Origin: Micrococcaceae bacterium UBA6021
Lineage (GTDB): Bacteria > Actinomycetota > Actinomycetes > Actinomycetales > Micrococcaceae
Reading direction: 5' to 3'
NCBI GenBank assembly: GCA_002427975.1
Contig: DIZT01000071.1
Coordinates: 1 to 21,082, forward strand
Length of the DNA: 21,082 nucleotides
Shown here: piece by piece, positions 7,593-15,826 of the stretch
Numbering within the stretch: the stretch's first letter is position 1
Layout of the letters: every line of letters starts with the position of its first letter
Position numbers and translations under genes: made by a program
The notes under the pieces: model-generated
Told to the model about the DNA's origin: nothing
Database searches by the model: none
The model's input: only the letters and a program-made list of their open reading frames with translations

Positions 7593-7655
7593 GAGTTTTT
7601 GTCCAGATAATGCCTCGAAAACGTACTCTTGGGCGCATTATCCGGACAAAAACTC
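7593..7655. repeat. 63-bp palindromic intergenic element, copy 2
   Basis: This is the second copy of the element at 1304-1366, with exactly the same length. Its arms reach 21 bp (7593-7613 against 7635-7655) with one mismatch: A-C on the plus-strand RNA, G-U on the minus-strand RNA. The first 21 nt are identical to copy 1. The centres align without gaps and share ATGC, AAACG and CTC; by hand count the two copies match at about 48 of 63 positions. It lies 8 bp from the TrkA stop and 10 bp from the convergent proC stop. Confidence 0.85.
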
Positions 7656-7665
7656 CGGGGTGGGG

Positions 7666-8499
7666 CTAGCTGAGCTGTTTGGTGATCTCGGCGGAGCGGT
7701 CTGCGGCGGCACGGGCACCCGCGGCGATGATGGCCGGAATGCCTTGGTCATCGAAAGTGGCGATAGCGCGCTCGGTGGTGCCGTTGGGGCTGGTCACTGC
7801 CTTGCGCAGGGCTGACGGGTCGGCGCCCGGTTCGGCCAGCATAAAGCCCGCCCCCGCCACCGTTTCCCTGGCCAGGAGCAGCGATAACTCGGGATCCAGG
7901 CCCAGCTCAACGCCCGCCGCTGCCATGGCCTCCGCAAGGTAGAACGCGTACGCCGGACCGGAGCCGCTGATGGCCGACAACGCATCCACCTGCTCCTCCG
8001 GCACCTCAACGACGGTGCCCGCAGCCTGCAGGATGTCCTTTGCCGTCTGGAGCTGTTCCGGTGTGCAGTTGGTACCGGGAGAGACGGAGACGACGCCGCG
8101 GCCCAGCCTTGCCGGTGTATTCGGCATAGTGCGGATCACCGGCTGCCCGGCCGGCAGGGCAGCTTCCAGCTGTGCCAGGGACACGCCTGCGGCCACGCTG
8201 ACCACGATGGTCTTCAGCGACAGCGAGCCGCTGATCTCCCGCGCCAGCTCGGTGATGCCCACCGGCTTGACGCCAAGAATCACGACAGCGGAGCCCGTGG
8301 CGGCCAGCTTGTTGTTGTCGGGTTCCTCGTCGCCGGCGATGGCCATGATGCCGTGATGGCGTTCAGCCAGCTGGGCCGCGCGTTCAGCCCGCCTGACGGT
8401 GGCCACGACGTCGGCGGGGTTGGTTCCGGCGGCCAGGAGGCCGGCAAGGATTGCTTCGTTCATGGACCCACAGCCAAGGAAGGCGATTCGGTTGCTCAT
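7666..8499 (-). CDS. proC: Pyrroline-5-carboxylate reductase
   Basis: This 277-residue enzyme catalyses the last step of proline synthesis, the NAD(P)H-dependent reduction of pyrroline-5-carboxylate to proline, in the cytoplasm. It has the N-terminal dinucleotide fold (IAFLGCGSMNEAIL, residues 5-18; VILGVKP, 73-79), the family signature MPNTPARLGRG (125-135) and the dimerisation and substrate domain with SAISGSGPAYAF (175-186) and SPNGTTERAI. The length is normal. The ATG at 8499 starts two residues before the first beta strand, with only a weak GATGGA upstream. It is last in the leftward topA-to-proC direction but separated from ppx by 265 bp, so it probably also has its own promoter. Confidence 0.96.
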   Translation of the reverse strand: MSNRIAFLGCGSMNEAILAGLLAAGTNPADVVATVRRAERAAQLAERHHGIMAIAGDEEPDNNKLAATGSAVVILGVKPVGITELAREISGSLSLKTIVVSVAAGVSLAQLEAALPAGQPVIRTMPNTPARLGRGVVSVSPGTNCTPEQLQTAKDILQAAGTVVEVPEEQVDALSAISGSGPAYAFYLAEAMAAAGVELGLDPELSLLLARETVAGAGFMLAEPGADPSALRKAVTSPNGTTERAIATFDDQGIPAIIAAGARAAADRSAEITKQLS

Positions 8500-8703
8500 G
8501 GTTCCATCATTGCAGTTCGGGTGGCCGGCTGCAGAAATGGAATGAATCGGAAAAAGCGGGAACTCGCCGAAACCGATTCACAGCGGACTCCCATGTTCGC
8601 TGCAGATTTCACACAAGTTCGCCGCCTAACGTAGTTAATACCTCATTGAGGGTGCGAGTGATGCGGCAAGCATGGGGATGTTTGCCCGTGGCGCCGGTGG
8701 TCT

Positions 8704-8733
8704 GCAGCAGGTTTCCCCCCATTTTCCTGCTGC
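8704..8733. terminator. Hairpin in the ppx-proC intergenic region
   Basis: GCAGCAGG (8704-8711) pairs perfectly with CCTGCTGC (8726-8733) around a 14-nt loop. It lies about 30 bp downstream of the ppx stop codon in the transcribed direction. No T-tract follows on the minus strand, so termination would be of the U-less type or factor-dependent. The rest of 8500-8764 shows a 10-bp palindrome GCGTTAACGC at 8750-8759 and no convincing small gene. Confidence 0.35.
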
Positions 8734-8764
8734 GGACGCCGGCGCTTTCGCGTTAACGCAGCGT

Positions 8765-9769
8765 TCAGGCGGGTGACGCCTCGATGGCCTGCCGGGTTGG
8801 GGCGGGCGCCATTACGTGGGGGGCCGGACCCAGCGGACCGGCGAAGACCAGTTGGTCCAGCCGGCGCAGGATCAGCCCTTCACGCAACGCCCAGGGACAG
8901 ATCCTGATCTTCTTGAACTTGAACATTTCCAGGGCTGCCTCGGCCACCAGCGCCCCGGCGAGGAGCTGATGCGCGCGGGCCTCCGACACACCCGGCAGAT
9001 AGAGCCGGTCCTCGGCCTTCATGGCCGAAATGCGCTGCGCCCACACGCCCAGATCCGTTCCGTTCAGCTGGCGCTTAACGTAGGGGCCTGCGGCGCTTGG
9101 GGCTGCCCCGGCGATCCTGGCCAGTGACCGGAAGGTCTTGGACGTTCCGGCCACAACGTTGGCCCGGCCGAGGCCGTCGAACTGCTTTACCGCGGGGCTG
9201 AGTGTGGCCCGGATGTAGCGGCGCAGCTCCTTAACGCTCTTGGCGGACGGCGGGTCCTCTGCCAGCCAGTCCCGGGTGAGGCGGCTCGCGCCCAGGGGCA
9301 CCGACGTGGCAACCTCGGGCAGCTCGTCCTGGCCGAACGCCATTTCAAAAGAACCGCCGCCGATGTCGAGGTTCAGCACCGGCCCCGCTCCCCAGCCGTA
9401 CCAGCGACGGACAGCGAAGAAGGTCATGGAGGCCTCTTCGCTGCCGGTCAATTCCTGGAGCGTCACAGTGGTCTCGTGCTTGACCCGGGCCAGCACGGCG
9501 GGGCCGTTGGTGGCCTCGCGGATGGCCGACGTACAGAAAGCCAGCAGGTCATCGGCCTTGTGCCGGGCCGCAAACTCCCAGGCCTCCAGCACGAACTCGG
9601 TCAGCTCGTGCTGCCCGGCCTCCGTGATATTGCCGTCGCCGTCGAGGTACTGGACCAGGGACAGCGGCCGTTTATGCGATGCGAAAGGCACAGGGCGCGC
9701 GCCAGGGTGGGCATCCACGAGGAGGAGGTGGACAGTGTTGGACCCGATATCGAGGACGCCTAGCCGCAT
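8765..9769 (-). CDS. ppx: Ppx/GppA-family phosphatase (exopolyphosphatase type)
   Basis: This 334-residue protein of the sugar-kinase/actin-like fold hydrolyses the ends of polyphosphate or the 5' phosphate of pppGpp. Landmarks are the phosphate-1 loop LDIGSNTVHLLL (6-17), FCTSAIREATNG (78-89), the catalytic-glutamate segment TGSEEA (Glu111 or Glu112) and the second phosphate loop LDIGGGSFEM (134-143). It is short, like other actinobacterial Ppx1-type proteins, and lacks the extra C-terminal HD-like domain of E. coli Ppx. Which substrate it prefers cannot be read from the sequence. It follows the SseB-like gene by 53 bp on the same strand. Confidence 0.92.
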   Translation of the reverse strand: MRLGVLDIGSNTVHLLLVDAHPGARPVPFASHKRPLSLVQYLDGDGNITEAGQHELTEFVLEAWEFAARHKADDLLAFCTSAIREATNGPAVLARVKHETTVTLQELTGSEEASMTFFAVRRWYGWGAGPVLNLDIGGGSFEMAFGQDELPEVATSVPLGASRLTRDWLAEDPPSAKSVKELRRYIRATLSPAVKQFDGLGRANVVAGTSKTFRSLARIAGAAPSAAGPYVKRQLNGTDLGVWAQRISAMKAEDRLYLPGVSEARAHQLLAGALVAEAALEMFKFKKIRICPWALREGLILRRLDQLVFAGPLGPAPHVMAPAPTRQAIEASPA

Positions 9770-9822
9770 CCTGCCATTATTCCCCCGCCGGGGCCGTCAC
9801 TCACAACCGGCGCGGCAACATG

Positions 9823-10275
9823 TCAGTTGGCGGTGGGGTCCTCGGGGGCGCCGTCGGGAAGTTCGTCGGCACGCTTGAAATCGCGTTTGATGTTCGCGAC
9901 GCCCTCCGGGTTGATCTCGAAACCGAACGCGGCTCCGGGGTTGATCACCATGCCGAGTTCCTCGCCGATGTTGGCGATGATGGCTGCGCCCTGGGTCCCG
10001 AGGACGTTGGGGGCCGCCTCGAGGTACTGCTCATCGACCCGGCTGGGGTGCGAGAACACCGCCAGGACGGGATCGCCGTCGGCGTTCGCCAAAACCAGGG
10101 GCTCCACCTGGGAATCTTCCCCATCGATCCCGTCGGTGCTGATGACGTAGACCTCGCTGTTGAGGAAGGACAGGATGACGTCCACAGGACTGCCCTCGGG
10201 CTGGTCGCCGAGGGCGAGCTTCTCTTCGAGGTCGTTAAGCGGCGTGGTATCGGCTGTGGCCGGCTGTTCAGTCAT
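9823..10275 (-). CDS. SseB-like protein
   Basis: This 150-residue protein resembles the N-terminal SseB domain. It opens with an acidic, low-complexity leader, then has LEEKLALGDQPEGSPVDVILSFL split around a conserved core and VLANADGDPVLAVFSHP, and ends with GAAFGFEINPEGVANIK, where a beta strand and helix are expected. It has no signal peptide or membrane segment and is strongly acidic. No biochemical role is established for this family in actinobacteria. It lies 37 bp downstream of topA and 53 bp upstream of ppx, so it is likely on a shared transcript. Confidence 0.75.
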   Translation of the reverse strand: MTEQPATADTTPLNDLEEKLALGDQPEGSPVDVILSFLNSEVYVISTDGIDGEDSQVEPLVLANADGDPVLAVFSHPSRVDEQYLEAAPNVLGTQGAAIIANIGEELGMVINPGAAFGFEINPEGVANIKRDFKRADELPDGAPEDPTAN

Positions 10276-10312
10276 GTATCTACTCGACCACGTTGGAGAC
10301 GACGGCGCAAAC

Positions 10313-13042
10313 TTACTTCTTCGCGGGAGCCTTCTTCTTTACCGGGGCCTTGCGGGCGGCGGTGGTGCGCTTGACCGGACCCTTGGCCCGCTTCTCGGCG
10401 AGGAGTTCCACGGCCTGCTCGCGCGTCAGTTCCTCCAGGGATGTAGACCGCGGCACGGTGATGTTGGTGATGCCGTCGGTGATGTACGGGCCGAAGCGGC
10501 CTTCCTTCACCACGATGTTCTTCTCGGATACGGGGTCCGGGCCGAACTCGGCCAGCGGCGCCACCGCGGCACGGGCGCCGCGCTGCTTGGGCTGGGAGTA
10601 GATCTCCAGCGCCTGCTCCAGCGTGATGGTGAAGATTTCGTCTTCGCTGCCGATGGAACGGGAGTCCGTGCCCTTCTTCAGGTACGGGCCGAAGCGGCCG
10701 TTCTGCACGGTGATGAGGTTGCCTTCGGCGTCCTCACCCAGGGCCCGGGGAAGGCTCATGAGCTGCAGCGCCTCGTCCAGGGTGACGGAATCAACAGTCA
10801 TCGACGCGAACAGCGAACCGGTGCGCGGTTTGGCCGGGACGGGCTTCTTCGGGGGCTTGGGCTTGCCATTCTTGTAGTACTCAACGGGCTGGTTGGCCAG
10901 CTGTTCCTCGGTCATCTCCGGGATGACTTCGGTGACGTAGGCGCCATAGCGGCCGTTCTTGGCAACGACGGTGTGGCTGGTGTGCGGATCGGCACCCAGC
11001 ACCCGTTCTTCCGGCGCAGCCGTTTCCATCAGCTCGATGGCCTTCGCAGCCGTCAGTTCATCCGGCGCCAGATCCTCGGGGACGTTGGCGCGGGAGTTCT
11101 CCACGAGCTCGCCGGTTTTGGGGTCCACCGTAGGGATGGAGCTTTCCAGATAGGGCCCGAACTTGCCCACGCGGAGCGTGATGCCGTCGGTGATGGGCAC
11201 GGAGTTGATCTCGCGGGCATCGATCTCGCCCAGGTTGTTCACGATGCTGAGCAGGCCCGGATCGGAGTCTTCACCGTAGTAGAAGTGCTTGAGCCAGGCG
11301 GACCCAACGGCCTGGCCGTTGGCGATCTTGTCCAGGTCGCCTTCCATGTCCGCCGTGAACTCGTAGTCCACGTAGTCCGTGAAGTGCTGCTCGAGCAGGC
11401 GGATCACAGAGAACGCGATCCAGCTGGGCACCAGGGCCGAACCCTGTTTCCGGACGTAGCCGCGGTCCTGGATGGTGGAAATGGTGGAGGCATAGGTGGA
11501 CGGGCGGCCGATGCCCTTCTTTTCCAGCTCGGCGGTCAGCGATGCTTCGGTGAAGCGCGGCGGCGGCGAGGTCTCGTGGCCCACAGCCACAAGGTCCGAC
11601 GCCGTGAGGGCATCGTCCTTGGCAACGTTCGGCAGCCGCCGGGCTTCATCGGAGTCGTCATCCCCGCGGCTTTCGTCCTTGCCTTCTTCGTACGCGGCAA
11701 GGAAGCCGGGGAAGGTGATGACGGTGCCGGAGGCCGAGAATTCAGCGTCCCGGCCATCAGTGGCCACGGCACCCAGGCGGATGGTCGCCGTCGAACCCTT
11801 GGCGTCACCCATCTGCGACGCGACGGTGCGCTTCCAGATCAGCTCGTATAGGCGGAATTCGTCGCCGGAAAGCTGCTTGGCCACCTGTGCCGGGGTGCGG
11901 AACGAGTCACCGGCGGGGCGGATGGCCTCGTGGGCTTCCTGCGCGTTCGCCGCCTTGCTGGTGTACACGCGGGGTGACGCCGGGATGTATTCCGGGCCGT
12001 ACAGCTCGGAGGCCTGGCGGCGGGCGGCCGTGACGGCTTCGTCGCTCAACGCCGAAGAGTCCGTACGCATATAGGTGATGTAGCCGTTTTCGTACAGCCG
12101 CTGGGCCACCTGCATGGTGCTCTTGGAGGTGAAGCGCAGCTTGCGGCCGGCCTCCTGCTGCAGCGTGGAGGTGGTGAACGGCGCTGCGGGACGGCGGGTG
12201 TACGGCTTGGTGTCCACGGACCGGACGCGGAAGTCCGCATCCTGGAGTCCTGCGGCCAGCGACGTGGCGAGTTCCTCGTTGAGGTGCGCCGCGTTGCGCG
12301 AGGTGAGGACGCCGTCGTCGTTAAAGTCCCGGCCCGAGGCGACCTTGGCGCCGTCAACGGAAGCGAGCTTCGCTTTGAACGAGCCGGAACCGGCGCCGAA
12401 CTGGCCGGTGAGGTCCCAGTAGGAGGCGGCTTTGAAGGCCATGCGTTCGCGTTCGCGGTCCACCACCATGCGGGTAACCACGGACTGCACGCGGCCGGCG
12501 GACAGGCCGCGTGCCACCTTGCGCCACAGCACGGGAGAAATCTCATAACCGTAGAGGCGGTCCAGGACGCGGCGGGTTTCCTGGGCGTCCACCAGGGCCG
12601 TATCAACATCGCGCAGGTTGTCCATGGCGCGGTGGATGGCTTCCTTGGTGATTTCGCCGAACGTCATCCGGTACACAGGAACCTTGGGCTTGAGCACTTC
12701 CAACAGGTGCCACGCGATGGCCTCGCCCTCGCGGTCCCCATCGGTTGCGAGATAAAGAGCGTCGGCATCCTTGAGCGCGGCCTTCAGCTCGGTGACCTTT
12801 TTCCGCTTGTCCGCGGACACCACGTAATAGGGCTTGAAGTCGTTTTCGATGTCGACGGCGAACTTGCCCACCGAGGTTTTCTTCAGTTCTGCGGGGAGCT
12901 CAGACGGCTGCGGCAGGTCGCGGATGTGACCGACGGAGGCCTCTACGATGAAGCCCTCGCCGAGGTACTTGGCGATGGTCTTGCTCTTGGCCGGAGACTC
13001 CACAATCACGAGTTTCTTGCCTGTTTTGGCCTTGCTTGGCAC
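10313..13042 (-). CDS. topA: DNA topoisomerase I (type IA)
   Basis: This 909-residue enzyme relaxes negative supercoils by single-strand passage. The Toprim domain starts at once (KKLVIVESPAKSKTIAKYLG, Glu15) with the metal triad Asp101, Asp103 and Glu105 in TDGDREGEAIAWH. The catalytic tyrosine is Tyr324 in YITYMRTDS. The C-terminal part has no zinc fingers. Instead it carries four repeated motifs GKFGPY, GRYGAY, GRFGPY and GRFGPY (near 628, 697, 782 and 847) and ends in an Ala/Lys tail, as known for actinobacterial TopA, where the tail aids processivity. The GTG at 13042 is chosen because TAGGAG lies 4 nt upstream; the earlier ATG at 13084 adds 14 residues with no similarity. Confidence 0.97.
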   Translation of the reverse strand: MPSKAKTGKKLVIVESPAKSKTIAKYLGEGFIVEASVGHIRDLPQPSELPAELKKTSVGKFAVDIENDFKPYYVVSADKRKKVTELKAALKDADALYLATDGDREGEAIAWHLLEVLKPKVPVYRMTFGEITKEAIHRAMDNLRDVDTALVDAQETRRVLDRLYGYEISPVLWRKVARGLSAGRVQSVVTRMVVDRERERMAFKAASYWDLTGQFGAGSGSFKAKLASVDGAKVASGRDFNDDGVLTSRNAAHLNEELATSLAAGLQDADFRVRSVDTKPYTRRPAAPFTTSTLQQEAGRKLRFTSKSTMQVAQRLYENGYITYMRTDSSALSDEAVTAARRQASELYGPEYIPASPRVYTSKAANAQEAHEAIRPAGDSFRTPAQVAKQLSGDEFRLYELIWKRTVASQMGDAKGSTATIRLGAVATDGRDAEFSASGTVITFPGFLAAYEEGKDESRGDDDSDEARRLPNVAKDDALTASDLVAVGHETSPPPRFTEASLTAELEKKGIGRPSTYASTISTIQDRGYVRKQGSALVPSWIAFSVIRLLEQHFTDYVDYEFTADMEGDLDKIANGQAVGSAWLKHFYYGEDSDPGLLSIVNNLGEIDAREINSVPITDGITLRVGKFGPYLESSIPTVDPKTGELVENSRANVPEDLAPDELTAAKAIELMETAAPEERVLGADPHTSHTVVAKNGRYGAYVTEVIPEMTEEQLANQPVEYYKNGKPKPPKKPVPAKPRTGSLFASMTVDSVTLDEALQLMSLPRALGEDAEGNLITVQNGRFGPYLKKGTDSRSIGSEDEIFTITLEQALEIYSQPKQRGARAAVAPLAEFGPDPVSEKNIVVKEGRFGPYITDGITNITVPRSTSLEELTREQAVELLAEKRAKGPVKRTTAARKAPVKKKAPAKK

Positions 13043-13198
13043 GGTGCTCCTACAGAAAAAGGTTGCTCGGGCAGATGAGCCCATATTGGCCTAGTTCACC
13101 ATATTTTGGAGAATCGTGCGCATTCATGTGGAAAACCCGCGGATTTTCCGGTGCCGGCCAGGACCCCGATTCGAGGCGGTCCGGAGCCGCCGAAACCG

Positions 13199-14899
13199 TT
13201 ACCCGGCCGGTTCAGCAGGCACCAGAAAACCGTCGCGGACCAGGTTTGCGACGTCGCCGAGAAGCCCGCTCCGGAACGCGTCGCCGTCGAATCCGTCCTC
13301 CCCGGCGAGGCTCCCGCCCAGCAGCGCCGCCAGGGCGCCGATGATCTGCCCGACGGACAGGTCGCCGTCACAGGCCGAGACGAATCCGGCCAGTTCGGTG
13401 CTGAGCAGGTTGGTCCGGCGCAGGCCCGCACCCTGGCGCAGCAGGATCACGCCGGGGTGCTCGGCGCCGGGGCGCTGGTGGCGTTCCTCGGTGACGTCCT
13501 CGGCCACGAGCAGGTGCGCGTCCGCCAGGCTGTTGGCGGCCAGCCAGTCGGAACGTTCGACGGCGGCGCCCAGGTGAGGCCCGATGGGCTGCTCAATGGG
13601 GTACGTGATTTCCTCGAAACGGCTGATGGAGGCCGCGCCGGGTCCCGCGCCAGATCCAGCCACCGGCGGCCGGCGCAGCCAGATCATCCCGAAGCCGATC
13701 CCCGCCACCTTCCGTGAGGCGAAGTCCGCGAGGTAGGCGGCGTAGGCGTCCCGGTAATGCTTCCGGTCGCGGGATTCGGACGCGTCCTGCAGCCATGTTT
13801 CGGCGTACTGCTCCGGGCCCACCTGCTCGCGCTGGATGAACCAGGCGTCCGCGTCCGGACCGGTCCAGCTCCGGGGCCGTTCGTGCCACTCGGTCCCGGC
13901 GGGAATCTCCCAGTTGCCCAGCAGCTGCGCGGTGCCGCCGGGGGCCAGGACACCGGGCAGGGCTGCCACGAGCGAGGACACAATCTCATCGCCGGGCAGG
14001 CCGCCGTCGCGGTACGTGAACTGCCCGGACGCGTGCTCGCCCAACGTCCGCGGCGTGATGACGAACGGCGGGTTGGACACCACCAGCTCGAATTCCTCTC
14101 CGGCCACCGGTTCCAGGAGCGACCCCAGCCGCAGGCTCACCCGGTCCTCCAGACGCTCCGGGTCCAGGTGCAACGCCCGGGCATTCAGAAGGAGGTTGAA
14201 CCGGGTGAAAGCCAGCGCCCGCGCGGAGATGTCCGTGGCCGTGACGTGCTCGGCATGGTGCAGGAGGTGGAAGGACTGGATGCCGCAGCCCGTCCCTAGG
14301 TCCAGCGCTCTGGCCACATGCCGCCGGACGGTGGTCTGCACCAGGGTGGTGGACGCCTGCCCGATCCCGAGCACATGGTCATGCCGCAGGACCCCGGCCT
14401 GCTGGTGCGCGGCGAGGTCGCTGGCCACCCAGAGTTCGGCGCCGCCGCTGCCGTCCTCATTGGAATCCCAGCCGTACGGCCGCAGATCGGCCTTTGCCTG
14501 CAGCAGGTCCTGCCCCGACTCATCAGCGCCGGGCACGGGCTCAACCAGCCCCAACTCCACCAGGCCGTTGGCCCGGATCCCCGGCAGGGCGGCGTCGAGC
14601 GTGTCCCGCTTTTGCGGTTCCGCCAGGAGCCAGAGACGTACGACGGCGGCCAGCGCCGCCGTCGTCGTGTCACCGTTGGCAGGGTCACCGTTCGTGGCGT
14701 TTTCGGTGGCGAGCAGCGCCGGGATGAGCTGGTCCCGGTTCAGCGAACGGTAGGCCGACTCGCCCAGGAGCGCGGCCACGCCGTCGAGCGTGTACCCCAC
14801 CCGGCGCAGGTCTGCGGCGAGCGCAGTCAGCAGTCCGGGGAGGTCGCTGCGCGGAGCATCGGGGGTGTTGCCGGCCAGGAAGAGTGTGGAATCAGTCAC
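13199..14899 (-). CDS. Two-domain SAM-dependent methyltransferase (HemK/RlmG-like core)
   Basis: This 566-residue protein has a helical N-terminal region (about 1-190), then a Rossmann methyltransferase core and a C-terminal region of about 170 residues. The SAM-binding motif I is LDLGTGCGIQ (about 199-208), the acidic strand-2 motif is ATDISARAL, and the NPPF tetrapeptide is at 276-279. NPPF marks enzymes that methylate a planar amide or exocyclic amine, as in PrmC, RsmC and RlmG. Similar long proteins occur widely in actinobacteria, and their substrate is unknown to me. The C-terminal part (SDWLAANSLAD to VRDGFLVP) looks like a winged-helix or tail domain. The start is a GTG at 14899 with a poor ribosome binding site. 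It is 39 bp downstream of the TipA-like gene and may be co-transcribed with it. Confidence 0.88.
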   Translation of the reverse strand: MTDSTLFLAGNTPDAPRSDLPGLLTALAADLRRVGYTLDGVAALLGESAYRSLNRDQLIPALLATENATNGDPANGDTTTAALAAVVRLWLLAEPQKRDTLDAALPGIRANGLVELGLVEPVPGADESGQDLLQAKADLRPYGWDSNEDGSGGAELWVASDLAAHQQAGVLRHDHVLGIGQASTTLVQTTVRRHVARALDLGTGCGIQSFHLLHHAEHVTATDISARALAFTRFNLLLNARALHLDPERLEDRVSLRLGSLLEPVAGEEFELVVSNPPFVITPRTLGEHASGQFTYRDGGLPGDEIVSSLVAALPGVLAPGGTAQLLGNWEIPAGTEWHERPRSWTGPDADAWFIQREQVGPEQYAETWLQDASESRDRKHYRDAYAAYLADFASRKVAGIGFGMIWLRRPPVAGSGAGPGAASISRFEEITYPIEQPIGPHLGAAVERSDWLAANSLADAHLLVAEDVTEERHQRPGAEHPGVILLRQGAGLRRTNLLSTELAGFVSACDGDLSVGQIIGALAALLGGSLAGEDGFDGDAFRSGLLGDVANLVRDGFLVPAEPAG

Positions 14900-14938
14900 T
14901 GCCCAAGTCTATTGGCGGGCCGACTTCCGGCTGACGGG

Positions 14939-15379
14939 CTACAGGTTCTCCGCTGCGTAGATCTTCAGGGCATCCCGGACGAACCCGGCACCGTCGGCAC
15001 CCCCGTAGTTCTTGGCGAAGCGGGGGTCTGCAACGTACATCTCGCCAAGGCCGGTGACGTAGCCCTTGACGTCACGTTTGCCGGCGTCATCTTTGCCGCG
15101 GGCGTCCGACGCCGGCGTGCCGGGGATGCCGGTCAGCCACTCGACGTGCCGCTTGGCGAGGGTCTGGGCCTCCGCGCTGTCCGGTGCGATGCCGGCCGTG
15201 GCGGCGGCGATCCAGTCCGCGCCGAGCTGCTGCGAGCGCTGCTTCCACGCGGCCTTTTCCTCGGCGCTCATGTTGCGCCACCATGAGTCCCCCTTCGCGT
15301 AGGCGTCCTTGCCCCAGCGTTCCTCCACTTCGTCCTTGTACTGCGTGTGGTCGAAACCGTTGAACATGTCTTCTGCCAT
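14939..15379 (-). CDS. Probable internally initiated TipAS-like product
   Basis: In frame within the TipA-like gene, Met114 (ATG at 15377-15379) follows a near-perfect ribosome binding site by 8 nt. It would give a 146-residue protein made of just the ligand-binding domain. In Streptomyces lividans the free TipAS domain is made from an internal start at the matching place and sequesters drug; the same design is inferred here from the placement and strength of the site. The product would contain no DNA-binding domain and no cysteine. Confidence 0.6.
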   Translation of the reverse strand: MAEDMFNGFDHTQYKDEVEERWGKDAYAKGDSWWRNMSAEEKAAWKQRSQQLGADWIAAATAGIAPDSAEAQTLAKRHVEWLTGIPGTPASDARGKDDAGKRDVKGYVTGLGEMYVADPRFAKNYGGADGAGFVRDALKIYAAENL

Positions 15380-15718
15380 GATTTCGCCACCTCCTTTCAC
15401 TGCTTCGATGGTTTGGGTGACCGACGCGATCTGCCGCGCCAGCCTGTGCTGTTCCTGCTTGAGCCATTCGAGATGCCCGGTGAGTGCTTTGGCCGCGTCC
15501 GTTTCGTCGTCGAGCACCTGGCTGATCACCGGCAGGCCCAGCCCCAGCCCGCGCAGGAGAAGGATGCGCTGGAGCTGCACCAGGGCGGCCTGGTTGTAAT
15601 AGCGGTAGCCGTTGTGGCCGATTCGGCTCGGTTTGAGCAGGCCGATGTCGTCGTAGTGACGCAGCGTCCTGCTGGTGGTGCCTGCGATCCGGGCTATGTC
15701 CTGGATGGACCAGTCCAT
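14939..15718 (-). CDS. MerR-family activator with TipAS ligand domain
   Basis: This 259-residue protein closely matches the TipAL plan. A MerR winged helix lies at 1-70 (WSIQDIARIAGTTSRTLRHYDDIGLLKPSR and GYRYY), followed by a coiled-coil dimer helix (about 75-107). A TipAS antibiotic-recognition domain (about 114-255) has the typical YKDEVEERWG, SWWRNMS and GMYV-like YVTGLGEMYVADPRF segments. TipAS proteins bind thiopeptides and other multidrug ligands. In Streptomyces TipAL the ligand is captured by a cysteine; this TipAS domain has no cysteine, so covalent capture is not possible. The ATG at 15718 has GGAGGAG about 5 nt upstream. The promoter (15749-15779) has a MerR-style 19-bp spacer, which suggests autoactivation. 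An internal start is listed separately. Confidence 0.92.
   Translation of the reverse strand: MDWSIQDIARIAGTTSRTLRHYDDIGLLKPSRIGHNGYRYYNQAALVQLQRILLLRGLGLGLPVISQVLDDETDAAKALTGHLEWLKQEQHRLARQIASVTQTIEAVKGGGEIMAEDMFNGFDHTQYKDEVEERWGKDAYAKGDSWWRNMSAEEKAAWKQRSQQLGADWIAAATAGIAPDSAEAQTLAKRHVEWLTGIPGTPASDARGKDDAGKRDVKGYVTGLGEMYVADPRFAKNYGGADGAGFVRDALKIYAAENL
15388..15397 (-). promoter_or_regulatory. Internal Shine-Dalgarno site in the tipA-like gene
   Basis: Read on the minus strand this is AAAGGAGGTG, close to a full match to the 16S rRNA tail and stronger than any other ribosome binding site in the window. It lies 8 nt before an in-frame ATG, at the boundary between the coiled coil and the TipAS domain. 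It encodes Lys-Gly-Gly in the linker. Confidence 0.75.
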
Positions 15719-15748
15719 GCGCTCCTCCTTCCCGCGGCTGATATTTCA

Positions 15749-15779
15749 ACGATAGATGTTGACGTAGCGTCAAGGTCAA
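15749..15779 (-). promoter_or_regulatory. MerR-style promoter with operator, tipA-like gene
   Basis: On the minus strand, TTGACC (15774-15779) and TATCGT (15749-15754) are separated by 19 bp, the stretched spacing typical of promoters activated by MerR proteins. The spacer holds a perfect inverted repeat, TTGACG-CTA-CGTCAA on that strand (15759-15773), the expected binding site. The arrangement predicts autoactivation of the TipA-like gene. Confidence 0.75.
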
Positions 15780-15826
15780 GGGGGGTTGGATCACGGAGCG
15801 CGGCGGGCGCCGGGTAAGTTGGACGC

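Noticed and set aside
8500..8764. A small gene (BldC-like or tiny basic protein) between ppx and proC
   Set aside because: No frame shows a credible start, ribosome binding site and family-like sequence; only short palindromes and a hairpin are visible.
10160..11851. A 563-codon open frame antisense to topA
   Set aside because: It mirrors the topA codon pattern, has no domain, and overlaps an unmistakable topoisomerase.
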